The notes beneath the pieces are model-generated. The model searched no databases and was not told the origin of the DNA. It saw only the letters and a list, made by a program, of their open reading frames with translations. Made by a program: the position numbers and the translations under genes. From Synechococcus sp. CBW1004 (lineage in GTDB: Bacteria; Cyanobacteriota; Cyanobacteriia; PCC-6307; Cyanobiaceae): a stretch of DNA of 64,000 nt. The DNA lies in the NCBI RefSeq assembly GCF_015840715.1, contig NZ_CP060397.1, positions 682,001 through 746,000 on the forward strand. Reading direction: 5' to 3'. The first letter of the stretch is position 1. Every line of letters starts with the position of its first letter. Shown in pieces: positions 40,882 through 48,182 of this stretch.

Positions 40882-41229
40882 TCATCGGTTGATCAGTCGT
40901 GGCAGCACAAATGCGGCGCTGAAGCCGATGGTGAAGGCCGTGCAGGAGAGGCCGTACAGCCAGCGGGCCTGGCGCAGCCGCCGGCGGCAGCGCTGGGCCT
41001 GGCGGGGATCGGAGGGGCAGGGGAGGCGGGCACTGCGGGCCAGGGTCGCGCCCCCCAGCACCAGGGCGAGGGCCGCCAGAGCGAACACCAGCGATTTCTG
41101 CTGCGAGAGCAGCACCAGGCCCGGGAACCAGCTGAGCAGGGCCGCCAGCACCGAGCCCGCACCCAGCAGCACCAGAAGCGCCGGAAGCGCGCAGCAGATG
41201 AGCGTGCCGGAGCAGAACAGCAGGCTCAT
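40882..41229 (-). CDS. MerT-like metal transport membrane protein
   Basis: A 115-aa protein of three to four helices. A vicinal Cys pair lies in the first helix ([20 protein letters not shown]), the second and third helices follow, with a cytosolic Cys pair in a [11 protein letters not shown]-like loop and a last helix [20 protein letters not shown]. The positions of the Cys pairs mirror those of mercuric transporter MerT. Sequence identity is modest and the metal is not known. It lies 35 nt after the MerP-like gene. Confidence 0.65.
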   Translation of the reverse strand: MSLLFCSGTLICCALPALLVLLGAGSVLAALLSWFPGLVLLSQQKSLVFALAALALVLGGATLARSARLPCPSDPRQAQRCRRRLRQARWLYGLSCTAFTIGFSAAFVLPRLINR

Positions 41230-41264
41230 GGCCGCTGCCTGGCGCGCTCCCGGCAGAGGTGGCC

Positions 41265-41648
41265 TCAAGGCGCCACCGGGCTGCGGCGGATCTGCCGCAC
41301 CGCGAAGCCGGCATCGCGCATCAGGGTTCGCAGGGTCTGATCGGCGACCATGCTTCCCGGTCGGAACTGCAGGCTCAGGCGACCACGCTCCAGATCCAGG
41401 AGAACCTGCTGGGCACCCGGCAGGCTGCGGAGCCGCTGCTCCAGGCCCTGGACGCAGAGCGAACAATCCATGCCGTGGAGCAGCAGCTCGACCCGGGTGC
41501 CCGTCGCCCCCGCCCAGGCGGGAGTCGCCGGCCCGATGACCAGCAGGAGCCAGAGCAACCAGTTCCGGATCCTGGCCTCGAGGCTGACAACGGCGGCCTC
41601 GGATGTGCGGTGACGGGATGCCACGGCTTCCCGGCCGGGGGCACTCAT
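41265..41648 (-). CDS. MerP-like periplasmic heavy-metal-binding (HMA) protein
   Basis: A 127-aa protein with an N-terminal signal/anchor helix ([18 protein letters not shown]) and one HMA domain with the metal-binding motif GMDCSLC followed by [20 protein letters not shown] and [11 protein letters not shown]. Sequence and neighbour (a MerT-like membrane protein) suggest a periplasmic metal carrier feeding an inner-membrane transporter. The start ATG at 41648 lies in a CATG shared with the opposite strand. Confidence 0.78.
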   Translation of the reverse strand: MSAPGREAVASRHRTSEAAVVSLEARIRNWLLWLLLVIGPATPAWAGATGTRVELLLHGMDCSLCVQGLEQRLRSLPGAQQVLLDLERGRLSLQFRPGSMVADQTLRTLMRDAGFAVRQIRRSPVAP

Positions 41649-41766
41649 GGGCCCGGAGCGATGGACCCACTCATTCTCCGCATCCGGGAGGGCGGATGGT
41701 GCATCCGGGATGTCCTGCAGTCCTGCTGCGTCGCCGGGGCTGTTGGAGCAGGCCGGATCGGTCAGG

Positions 41767-42717
41767 ATGCCACCGATTTCGCCCGCGCCCGTGGCTTCCC
41801 CCTCCGAGCGTCCCGCCGCGTCCATCCCACGGCCGGCAACCGCCCGCAGCTCCACGCTCACCGCCTGGGCCTTCCTTGCCCCGGCGCTTCTGCTTCTGGG
41901 CCTCTCCGTGCTGATCCCGGCGTTGCTGGCCCTGCTGATGAGCTTCAGCCGCAGCGGACTCGATGTGAGCGAGCCGCTGCAGTTCGTCGGCCTGGCCAAC
42001 TTTCGTCGCCTGCTGGTCGATCCGATGCTCCAGCGCGTCGCCGTCACCACGTTCGTGTACCTGATCGGAGTGGTGCCCCCGATCGTGCTCGGTTCCCTGG
42101 GCCTGGCGGTTCTGGTCAATCGCTCGCTGCCGGGCATTCACTGGTTCCGCGGCGCTTTCTACACACCGGTGCTGGTGTCTCTGGTGGTGGCGGCGATCGC
42201 CTTCCGCTGGCTCTATGCGGAGAACGGCCTGATCAATGGATGGCTGAGTGCGCTGCTGGGCAGCCGCTTCGAGCCGATCGGCTTCCTCACCTCGCCGTTG
42301 CTCGCACTGCCCTCGGTGATGGTCGTGACCCTCTGGAAGGGGCTTGGCTACTACATGGTGATCTTCCTGGCGGGTCTGCAGGGGATCGCCCCGGAGCTGT
42401 ACGAGGCGGCGGCTCTTGATGGCAGTGAGGGCTGGCGCTGTCACCGCGATATCACCCTGCCTCTGCTGCGCCCTTACATCACGCTGGTGGCGGTGATTTC
42501 GGCGATCGGCGCCACCAAGGTGTTCGAGGAGGTGTATCTCATGACCCAGGGAGGCCCGGCGGACGCCACGCGCACGATCGTCTATTACGTCTACGACCAG
42601 GCCTTCTCGGAACTGGAGATCAGCTACGCCTGCACGGTGGGCCTGGCGCTGTTTCTGGCGGTGCTGCTGCTCAGCCTGGTGCGTTATCTGTTCGCGGGCG
42701 ACCGTGGTCTGACCTGA
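41767..42717 (+). CDS. Sugar-type ABC transporter permease (MalF/UgpA-like)
   Basis: A polytopic permease of about 316 aa with six helices and the EAA loop ELYEAAALDGSEGWRCHRDI that contacts the ATPase. The C-terminal QGGPADATRTIVYYVYDQAF is typical of carbohydrate permeases (PF00528). The start is uncertain: 41767 (MPPISPAPVAS) is chosen, while 41647 would add a low-complexity stretch. No partner permease, ATPase or binding protein adjoins, so its partners must be elsewhere. Confidence 0.85.
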   Translation: MPPISPAPVASPSERPAASIPRPATARSSTLTAWAFLAPALLLLGLSVLIPALLALLMSFSRSGLDVSEPLQFVGLANFRRLLVDPMLQRVAVTTFVYLIGVVPPIVLGSLGLAVLVNRSLPGIHWFRGAFYTPVLVSLVVAAIAFRWLYAENGLINGWLSALLGSRFEPIGFLTSPLLALPSVMVVTLWKGLGYYMVIFLAGLQGIAPELYEAAALDGSEGWRCHRDITLPLLRPYITLVAVISAIGATKVFEEVYLMTQGGPADATRTIVYYVYDQAFSELEISYACTVGLALFLAVLLLSLVRYLFAGDRGLT

Positions 42718-42840
42718 TCCGTCCCCTCGCTGATCCGGGCGACAGGGCTGGATGGCGGGATGCGAGGTGCGAGGGTGGGCCCCGCCGTTTCCGTCCGGGC
42801 TCCTGCCGGTCTGCGGCGATGCCTCCGATCCCTGCAGGCC

Positions 42841-44175
42841 ATGACCATCTCTGCCGATCCCTCGTCAGCACCCCTGCGCTCGATGGGCATCGTCGGTGGT
42901 GGCCAGCTGGCCTGGATGCTGGCCGAGGCGGCTGAGGGCCTCGGTGTGGATCTGCATGTGCAGACTCCCAACGGAGATGACCCCGCCACCAGCCGCGCCA
43001 GCTCGGTGGTGGTGGCTGCCCTCGATGACGTCAGTGCCACCCGCTTGCTCGCCGAGCGCTGTGCCGCCGTCAGTTTCGAGAATGAGTGGATTCCCCTGGA
43101 TGCGTTGGCCCCGCTCGCTGTCGAGGGGGTGCAGTTCGTGCCTTCGCTGCAGGCCCTGGAACCCCTCGTGGATAAGCGGCGCCAGCGGCAGCTGCTGGAT
43201 GCCCTGCATCTGCCCACGCTGCGCTGGTGTTGCCTGGAGGAGACGCTGCAGCCACCGGAGCCGCCGCTGCAGGGTGACGGCGAATCGGGTGATGCGGAAA
43301 CGGTATCTGCGAGCGGTGAGGGCAGCCTGGCGGAGTGGCTGCAGACCCGTCCCGCCCATGACCTTCAGCCTTCCGAGCCGTGTCTGCCGGAGGGCTTCGC
43401 CTTCCCGGTCATGGCCAAGGCCACCAGCGGCGGTTACGACGGCCGTGGCACCCGTCTGTTGCATGGCCAGGCCGATCTGGAGGCTCTGCTGGCCGAGGTG
43501 AAGCCCTCCGCCTGGATCCTCGAAGAGCTGGTCCGTTTTGAGCAGGAGCTGGCGCTGGTGGCCTGCCGGGATCGCCACGGCCGGGTGGAACTCTTTCCTC
43601 TGGTGCAGACCCATCAGCATCGCCAGGTGTGCGACTGGGTGCTGTTCCCCGCGGCGGTGGATCATGCCGTGGAGGCCTTCGCTCGCAATATCGCCGCCTC
43701 GCTGCTCACCGCCCTGGACTACGTCGGCGTGCTCTCGATCGAGTTCTTCTACGGCCCAGGTGGCCTGCAGATCAATGAGCTGGCTCCCCGAACCCACAAC
43801 TCCGGCCACTACACGATCGAGGCCTGCCAGACGAGCCAGTTCGCGCAACAGGTCCGGATCGTCACCGGTCAACCGATGGGATCGACGCAGCCCAGGCTGG
43901 CAGGGGCGCTGATGGTGAATCTCCTCGGCACTGCTGCCATGGCCTCCCCCGAGGATGTGGAGGACCGGCTGGTGCGGCTGCGGCAGCTGCCCGGGGTGCA
44001 TCTGCACTGGTATGGCAAGCGCGGGCAGCGACCGGGACGCAAGCTCGGCCATCTCACCATCCCGCTGCAGGCCGGCAGTGAGGAGGAGCGCCGCAACGAG
44101 TGTCGGCGCTGGCTGGAGCAGGTGCGCGCCATCTGGCCACGCTTCGACAGCCCGGCAGCGGCGCGCGCCGCCTAG
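42841..44175 (+). CDS. purK: 5-(Carboxyamino)imidazole ribonucleotide synthase
   Basis: Purine biosynthesis: ATP-dependent carboxylation of AIR. The 444-aa product has MGIVGGGQLAWMLAEAAEGL, SFENEWIPLDAL, the ATP-grasp region FPVMAKATSGGYDGRGTRLL, WILEELVRFEQELALVACRD, and INELAPRTHNSGHYTIEACQ. Between residues 130 and 180 there is an acidic, low-complexity insert (for example PPEPPLQGDGESGDAETVSA) that standard PurK lacks. ATG 42841 is the natural start. The 6S RNA gene begins a few bases after its stop. Confidence 0.95.
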   Translation: MTISADPSSAPLRSMGIVGGGQLAWMLAEAAEGLGVDLHVQTPNGDDPATSRASSVVVAALDDVSATRLLAERCAAVSFENEWIPLDALAPLAVEGVQFVPSLQALEPLVDKRRQRQLLDALHLPTLRWCCLEETLQPPEPPLQGDGESGDAETVSASGEGSLAEWLQTRPAHDLQPSEPCLPEGFAFPVMAKATSGGYDGRGTRLLHGQADLEALLAEVKPSAWILEELVRFEQELALVACRDRHGRVELFPLVQTHQHRQVCDWVLFPAAVDHAVEAFARNIAASLLTALDYVGVLSIEFFYGPGGLQINELAPRTHNSGHYTIEACQTSQFAQQVRIVTGQPMGSTQPRLAGALMVNLLGTAAMASPEDVEDRLVRLRQLPGVHLHWYGKRGQRPGRKLGHLTIPLQAGSEEERRNECRRWLEQVRAIWPRFDSPAAARAA

Positions 44176-44180
44176 GATTT

Positions 44181-44375
44181 CTCCGGACTGCTGTGTTGGT
44201 GACTGCCTTTCACAGTTTTCTGATCTGACTCCCTTTTCGACTTGGGGAGTCTTCAGCGTCAGCGACGTAGACCGGCCTCGTAGCCGGAAACGAAGCCTCG
44301 CCCCTGACTCCCCTTCTGGTTCCACCAGGTCGAACACTGGGGCAAGACGGCACAGCGGTCCACCCTCTTTTTCCT
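44181..44375 (+). ncRNA. ssrS: 6S RNA (probable)
   Basis: Directly downstream of purK, as known for the cyanobacterial 6S (6Sa) RNA. The ends pair: GGACTGCTGTG (44185) with CACAGCGGTCC (44351), closing a long, mostly double-stranded molecule of about 190 nt with internal stems (GACTCCC/GGGGAGTC, GCCCC/GGGGC) and an open middle. A T run (CTCTTTTTCC) follows the closing stem. 6S RNA binds RNA polymerase as a promoter mimic. Exact ends are not defined. Confidence 0.72.
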
Positions 44376-44647
44376 CTCCTACCCTCCGGACGCTCGACCA
44401 GGCTGGACGTTCGTCCTTCTCGGCCTGGATCGTGATCCCGGCCGGGCCGCTCCCGATACGGCCGGCACCCCCTGGCTGAGAGGGGTTGCTGGCTGCTTCG
44501 TCTGCACCCCCTCCCCGTGTCCCGGGCTCAGGGCTGCCGGGAATCCGCTGCGGGGGGTGCCTGTGCCCCCTCGCTCCGGAGTCTCCGCTCGGCAGCCACC
44601 GGGCTGTGGCCCGCGGCTGATTAGCTTGCGAACAGCGCAATTCCCCC
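44376..44647. other. Gene-free stretch upstream of hypothetical gene
   Basis: About 270 bases between the 6S RNA tail and the ATG at 44648, with C-rich runs and no supported ORF. The promoter for 44648 is probably near its right end (GATTAGCTTGC). Confidence 0.35.
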
Positions 44648-45034
44648 ATGGCTGCACGGTTCCAGGAGGCCTTCGAGTCGCTGCTGCAGCGGGCCCCCTC
44701 GCCCCTGTTCCCCAGGGCGAGACAGCTCTACCTGCGCAAGTACTGCCTGGAGGGAAGCGAGGCCGGGCCCTTGCGCACCTTCCTGCTGGAGGAGGAGACC
44801 AATGAGCAGGACGGCGGTCTGCTGCTGACGGTGCGAGCCCGCCGTTTTGCCGTGGTCCACTGGCAGGGGCCCCAGCTCGCTCTGCAGGAGTACCGGGCCT
44901 ACCTGCAAGGCCGCTGGGATCTTGAGCCCGAGCAGCTGCAGCCGGTCGATGACACCCCCTGGTTTCGCCAGGGAGGGGCCTGGGCCTGGTTCCGGGCCGA
45001 GGCGGTCTATGCGCGCCACTTCACGATGGCCTGA
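44648..45034 (+). CDS. Conserved-looking hypothetical protein, 128 aa
   Basis: A soluble protein rich in aromatic and charged residues (QLYLRKYCLEGSEAGPLRTF, then LLEEETNEQDGGLLLTVRAR and GGAWAWFRAEAVYARHFTMA). No signal peptide, membrane helix or known motif. Codon and residue use fit a real gene. It precedes the GH24-C39 gene by about 130 nt on the same strand. Confidence 0.6.
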   Translation: MAARFQEAFESLLQRAPSPLFPRARQLYLRKYCLEGSEAGPLRTFLLEEETNEQDGGLLLTVRARRFAVVHWQGPQLALQEYRAYLQGRWDLEPEQLQPVDDTPWFRQGGAWAWFRAEAVYARHFTMA

Positions 45035-45094
45035 TCCAGAGGAGCAGGCGACAGACGGCATCGGGCCTTCGAAGCTCAGATCGCGGGGAGGACG

Positions 45095-45126
45095 TCCAGG
45101 CAGCATTTCCCTGCGATATGCCTGGA
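45095..45126. repeat. 8-bp inverted repeat upstream of GH24-C39 gene
   Basis: TCCAGGCA and TGCCTGGA are perfect arms separated by 16 nt, about 40 nt before the earliest start codon of the lysozyme-fusion gene. It could be an operator or a hairpin; no T run follows. Confidence 0.5.
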
Positions 45127-45166
45127 TCCACCTGTCAGGGAAAGGGGAAGTTCTCGGCCGGGGTCG

Positions 45167-46561
45167 TTGTCCTGGAGGAGCAGGATTCATACGCTGATCC
45201 CTGATTTCCTGCCAGTGCATGCGGTGGCTGCTCCTGTTCCTCCCGAGGCGATTCGGCTGATTCAGGAATTCGAAGGCTGCGCTCGCCTCGATTCCCGCGA
45301 CGGTCTGATCCACGCCTATCCCGATCCGCACAGTGGTGATGAACCCCATACGATCGGTTGGGGAACGACGATCTATCCAGATGGGCGCAAGGTGCGGATC
45401 GGAGACACGATCACTCCCGAGGAGGCTGATGCCTTCTTTGTGACCTCTCTCCAGGAGCGTTATTGGGAGCCCATCGCCGCCAGGATTCCCTTCTGGCAGG
45501 ACATGAACGCTCTGATGCAGTCGGCGCTGTGTAGTTTTGCTTATAATCTAGGCCCTGCTTTCTACGGTTCTGATGGCTTTGGCACCATCAGCGCCTGTCT
45601 GCGGGAGAAGCGTTGGGATGATGTCCCGAAGGCCCTGATGCTGTACATGAATCCAGGCAGCAGCGTCGAGGCCGGTCTGCGCAGGCGTCGCGACGCTGAA
45701 GGCGAGCTTTGGCGCAAGGGCCTCGAGCAGCTGAAGGGTCGGGCGCCTGCTGCACCGTCGATCCTGCTTGAGGCGATCACTGAAACCTTCCTCAAGAAGG
45801 AGAAGCTTGACTCTTCGCTGCTGGCGCCACATCAGCTGGTTCCGGTCGAGACTGGCAAGCAGTGGAAGGTGGAGCGGTTCCTGGAGGCGGATGGAAACTC
45901 GCAGAAGGTTCAGCTGGCCTACGGAGCGGGGCAGTGGTGGATCTACCAGCCCCATTGGAAGCCTGTCGGCGCAACGCTGGCGCCTGCCGCACCGGTCTCA
46001 GCTTCGGCGGTGGCACGCCAGGCCGGAGCGGCGGGCGGCATTGATCTGAAGGTGCCCTATCTCAGTCAGCTGGACAACCGTCTGAATCCCTATGGCAGTT
46101 GCAATGTCACCTGCGTGGCGATGTGCCTGTTCTTCCTGGGCTATCCGAGGCGGCCGGGCACTCAGCTGGAGGATGAGCTCTATCAGAAGCTCGAGGATCT
46201 GGGTCGCAGCAGGCACGACCCCTACGATTTGCAGTATCTGATCGGGACTTATCCCGGCTTCAAGGATATTTTTCGCGTCGATGGTGGCTTCCGCGATATC
46301 CGGACCTCCATTGACGCTGGCAATCCTGTGATCGTGCATGGATACTTCACGCGGTCGGGTCATATTGTTGTCATTCGTGGCTACGACGACAAGGGTTTTA
46401 TCGTCAATGATCCCTATGGCGAGTGGTTCAGCACTGGTTATGACAACTCGCGATCCGGCGAGAGACTGCATTACTCCTATGGCCTGATTGCCCGCACCTG
46501 TTCCCCGGAATCCCAGGGTGATCCACGCCACATCTGGTATCACACGGTCTTCAGGGTGTGA
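45167..46561 (+). CDS. GH24 lysozyme - SH3-like - C39-type peptidase fusion protein
   Basis: A 464-aa three-part enzyme. Residues 25-185: phage-type lysozyme (GH24) with the E-D-T catalytic set (Glu36 in QEFEGCA, Asp53 in AYPDPH, Thr62 in HTIGWG). Residues about 210-265: SH3-like segment ending YGAGQWWIYQPHWKP. Residues 290-464: C39-like cysteine peptidase (PF13529) with Cys312 in YGSCNVTCVAMC, His399 in SGHIVVIRGY and Asp415 in VNDPYGEW. Together it may cut both glycan and peptide bonds of peptidoglycan. The start is uncertain: TTG 45167, or GTG 45215; a GGAGGAG at 45174 points to a non-ATG start near 45185-45194. No clear signal peptide. Confidence 0.85.
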   Translation: MSWRSRIHTLIPDFLPVHAVAAPVPPEAIRLIQEFEGCARLDSRDGLIHAYPDPHSGDEPHTIGWGTTIYPDGRKVRIGDTITPEEADAFFVTSLQERYWEPIAARIPFWQDMNALMQSALCSFAYNLGPAFYGSDGFGTISACLREKRWDDVPKALMLYMNPGSSVEAGLRRRRDAEGELWRKGLEQLKGRAPAAPSILLEAITETFLKKEKLDSSLLAPHQLVPVETGKQWKVERFLEADGNSQKVQLAYGAGQWWIYQPHWKPVGATLAPAAPVSASAVARQAGAAGGIDLKVPYLSQLDNRLNPYGSCNVTCVAMCLFFLGYPRRPGTQLEDELYQKLEDLGRSRHDPYDLQYLIGTYPGFKDIFRVDGGFRDIRTSIDAGNPVIVHGYFTRSGHIVVIRGYDDKGFIVNDPYGEWFSTGYDNSRSGERLHYSYGLIARTCSPESQGDPRHIWYHTVFRV

Positions 46562-46568
46562 CCTGTCT

Positions 46569-47069
46569 TCAGGGTGCGATCAGTGACTGCTCGAGCGAAT
46601 CCTGCTGGATCGGGGCGACAAAGGAGCTGTTCGCGCGTACCCGGCAGACCGTGGCCTTCCCCCGTTCTCTGAAACGGGCGTCAACAAGGATGTCGATCGG
46701 TTTGACGGCGACAAGCAGCGTGGGCTTCCCCTCAGGCCACATCGGCTCGTTCTGTTGCTCCGGCTCCACCAGCTGCACGACCGATCCATACCGCAATGCG
46801 ATCCAGGCCCGCCCCTGTCGGTCGCGGCAGAGCAGGCCGCGCGGATCGCGATCCACCACCAGCCAGAACCGTTGCGGGGTGGAGCCCCGGGGGCCGGCGA
46901 TCCGGATCGAGCGAAAATCCCCCCGGGCGTCCGGCCGCACCACATCCGCCACCTGCGCGCGGGCGGCCGGTGGCCAGAGCAGGGTCAGGGCCACAACCAC
47001 GTACAGGAGACCGAGGCCGTCGGCTGCCGGCTGGTCTTGGCCTGTCCTCGGGCGCGGGGGAAGGGCCAT
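46569..47069 (-). CDS. Secreted hypothetical protein
   Basis: A 166-aa protein with a signal peptide (LGLLYVVVALTLLWPPAARA, cleavage after ARA). The mature part is a small beta-rich domain (WLVVDRDPRGLLCRDRQGRA, then SVVQLVEPEQQNEP and a C-terminal VCRVRANSSFVAP), reminiscent of bacterial SH3-like folds. No family was recognised. It is convergent with the GH24-C39 gene, only 7 nt apart, and follows the DUF2103 gene on the other side. Confidence 0.6.
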   Translation of the reverse strand: MALPPRPRTGQDQPAADGLGLLYVVVALTLLWPPAARAQVADVVRPDARGDFRSIRIAGPRGSTPQRFWLVVDRDPRGLLCRDRQGRAWIALRYGSVVQLVEPEQQNEPMWPEGKPTLLVAVKPIDILVDARFRERGKATVCRVRANSSFVAPIQQDSLEQSLIAP

Positions 47070-47082
47070 GGCTGCTTCCTCC

Positions 47083-47364
47083 TCAGCCTTCTGCGGCCAG
47101 GCGATCCAGCTCCAGCTGCAGGGTCTCGCGATCGAGTCCTGTCACCACGAAGACCTCCTGGGCGCTGCTGCCGCGGCGGGCCACCAGTTTGTGGCCGCCG
47201 GTGATCGGCGTGGAGACGCGCAGCCGCAGACCGACGCAGCGTCCGCGCACCCGGCTGATCACCGCGGGCGTCACCGTGTCGATGCTGGCGTGTTCCGCAA
47301 GCCTCCTCAGCAGGGGGATCAGGCCCTCGAGGTAGGTGCTGTGCGTGATCACCAGGCGGCCCAT
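47083..47364 (-). CDS. DUF2103 family protein (predicted metal-binding)
   Basis: From ATG 47364 the product is 93 aa. GRLVITHSTYLEGLIPLLRR, then DTVTPAVISRVRGRC and RVSTPITGGHKLVARRGSSA with a QEVFVVTGLDRETL block match DUF2103, annotated as a predicted metal-binding family found across cyanobacteria. Function unknown. It is 35 nt downstream of clpS2 on the same strand. Confidence 0.88.
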   Translation of the reverse strand: MGRLVITHSTYLEGLIPLLRRLAEHASIDTVTPAVISRVRGRCVGLRLRVSTPITGGHKLVARRGSSAQEVFVVTGLDRETLQLELDRLAAEG

Positions 47365-47399
47365 GGCGCGGCGAGGAGCTGGGGAAACGAGCCTGGCGC

Positions 47400-47831
47400 T
47401 CAGTCGCGCTCCAGCGGAGCCATCGTCAGGCCCTCGCCACCAAGGAGCTGGTGGTAAAGCTCGGCCTGCTCCTGAGGTCCCCGCCAGACCACCGCCGATC
47501 CCTCGCCGTCGATGCGATGGGCCAGTTCCCAGGCCCGGTCCGGCTGCATTCCGGGCAGATGGCGCACCAGGCAGTCGACCACGTGCTGGAAGGTGTTGAT
47601 GTTGTCGTCCAGCACGATCACCCGGTAGTTGGGGTAGGGCTGCCGCACCCTCTGCCGTTCCTGCACCGCTGTGGGACTGGCGTTCGTGGCGCTGATTGCG
47701 GAACCTGCCGAGGCTGCGGGCCGGGGCGGCGTCGTGACTGGCCTGAAGGCTTTCCCGATCGGGAAGGGCGGAAGGCTGGGAACAGCCACGGGCCGTGAGG
47801 CCCTGCAGCACTCCACTGGGTTGCAGACCAT
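47400..47831 (-). CDS. clpS: ClpS-type Clp protease adaptor (ClpS2-like)
   Basis: An adaptor that hands N-degron substrates to ClpAP/ClpCP. The core YRVIVLDDNINTFQHVVDCL and MQPDRAWELAHRIDGEGSAV, then EQAELYHQLLGGEGLTMAPL, matches the ClpS fold. It differs from the main ClpS1 type (HNDD-x-x-T is replaced by LDDNINT), as expected for the cyanobacterial ClpS2 paralogue. The N-terminal 60 residues from ATG 47831 are not conserved, so the true start may be internal. Confidence 0.85.
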   Translation of the reverse strand: MVCNPVECCRASRPVAVPSLPPFPIGKAFRPVTTPPRPAASAGSAISATNASPTAVQERQRVRQPYPNYRVIVLDDNINTFQHVVDCLVRHLPGMQPDRAWELAHRIDGEGSAVVWRGPQEQAELYHQLLGGEGLTMAPLERD

Positions 47832-47912
47832 GGCGAGCCCCGCCGGGTTCTCCTCCCACCCTAGGTAACATCCGCTGGTGTTTTCCCGCAGGACGACTGC
47901 GGTGCCGCCCCG

Positions 47913-48014
47913 ATGTTGATCACCCTCGGCTGGGCCGCTCTGGCCGCCACGTTCACCTTCTCGATCGCGATGGTTGTCTGGGGCCGCAACGGTGACAACA
48001 CCCTGGGCTTCTGA
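47913..48014 (+). CDS. petN: Cytochrome b6f complex subunit PetN
   Basis: A 33-aa single-helix subunit of the thylakoid b6f complex. Sequence [20 protein letters not shown] followed by [13 protein letters not shown]; the VVWGRNG end is diagnostic of PetN. ATG 47913. It is divergent from clpS with an 81-nt gap, and a second small ORF overlaps its 3' end in another frame. Confidence 0.95.
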   Translation: MLITLGWAALAATFTFSIAMVVWGRNGDNTLGF

Positions 48015-48159
48015 TTTCAGCTTCTCCCCCACCACGGTGCTCGCTGCGGTGGCGTTGCTGCTGCTGGTGTTCGTCAGTGGTGGCGTCGTTTACCTCTCGA
48101 GCGTCGAATGGCGGGATCGCCGCCGCCGTCAGGCGGCCTCGGCCGGCAGCCGCCGCTGA
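47992..48159 (+). CDS. Small single-pass membrane protein overlapping petN
   Basis: Starting at GTG 47992 gives 55 aa: polar start, helix [20 protein letters not shown], then a basic tail ([20 protein letters not shown]). The last 23 bases of petN are shared in a different frame. TTG 47974 is an alternative start. The conserved-looking helix plus Arg-rich tail is typical of small thylakoid proteins, but no family was recognised. Confidence 0.5.
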   Translation: MTTPWASDFSFSPTTVLAAVALLLLVFVSGGVVYLSSVEWRDRRRRQAASAGSRR

Positions 48160-48182
48160 GCCTCAGTGCTTCTGCCTGGGAG

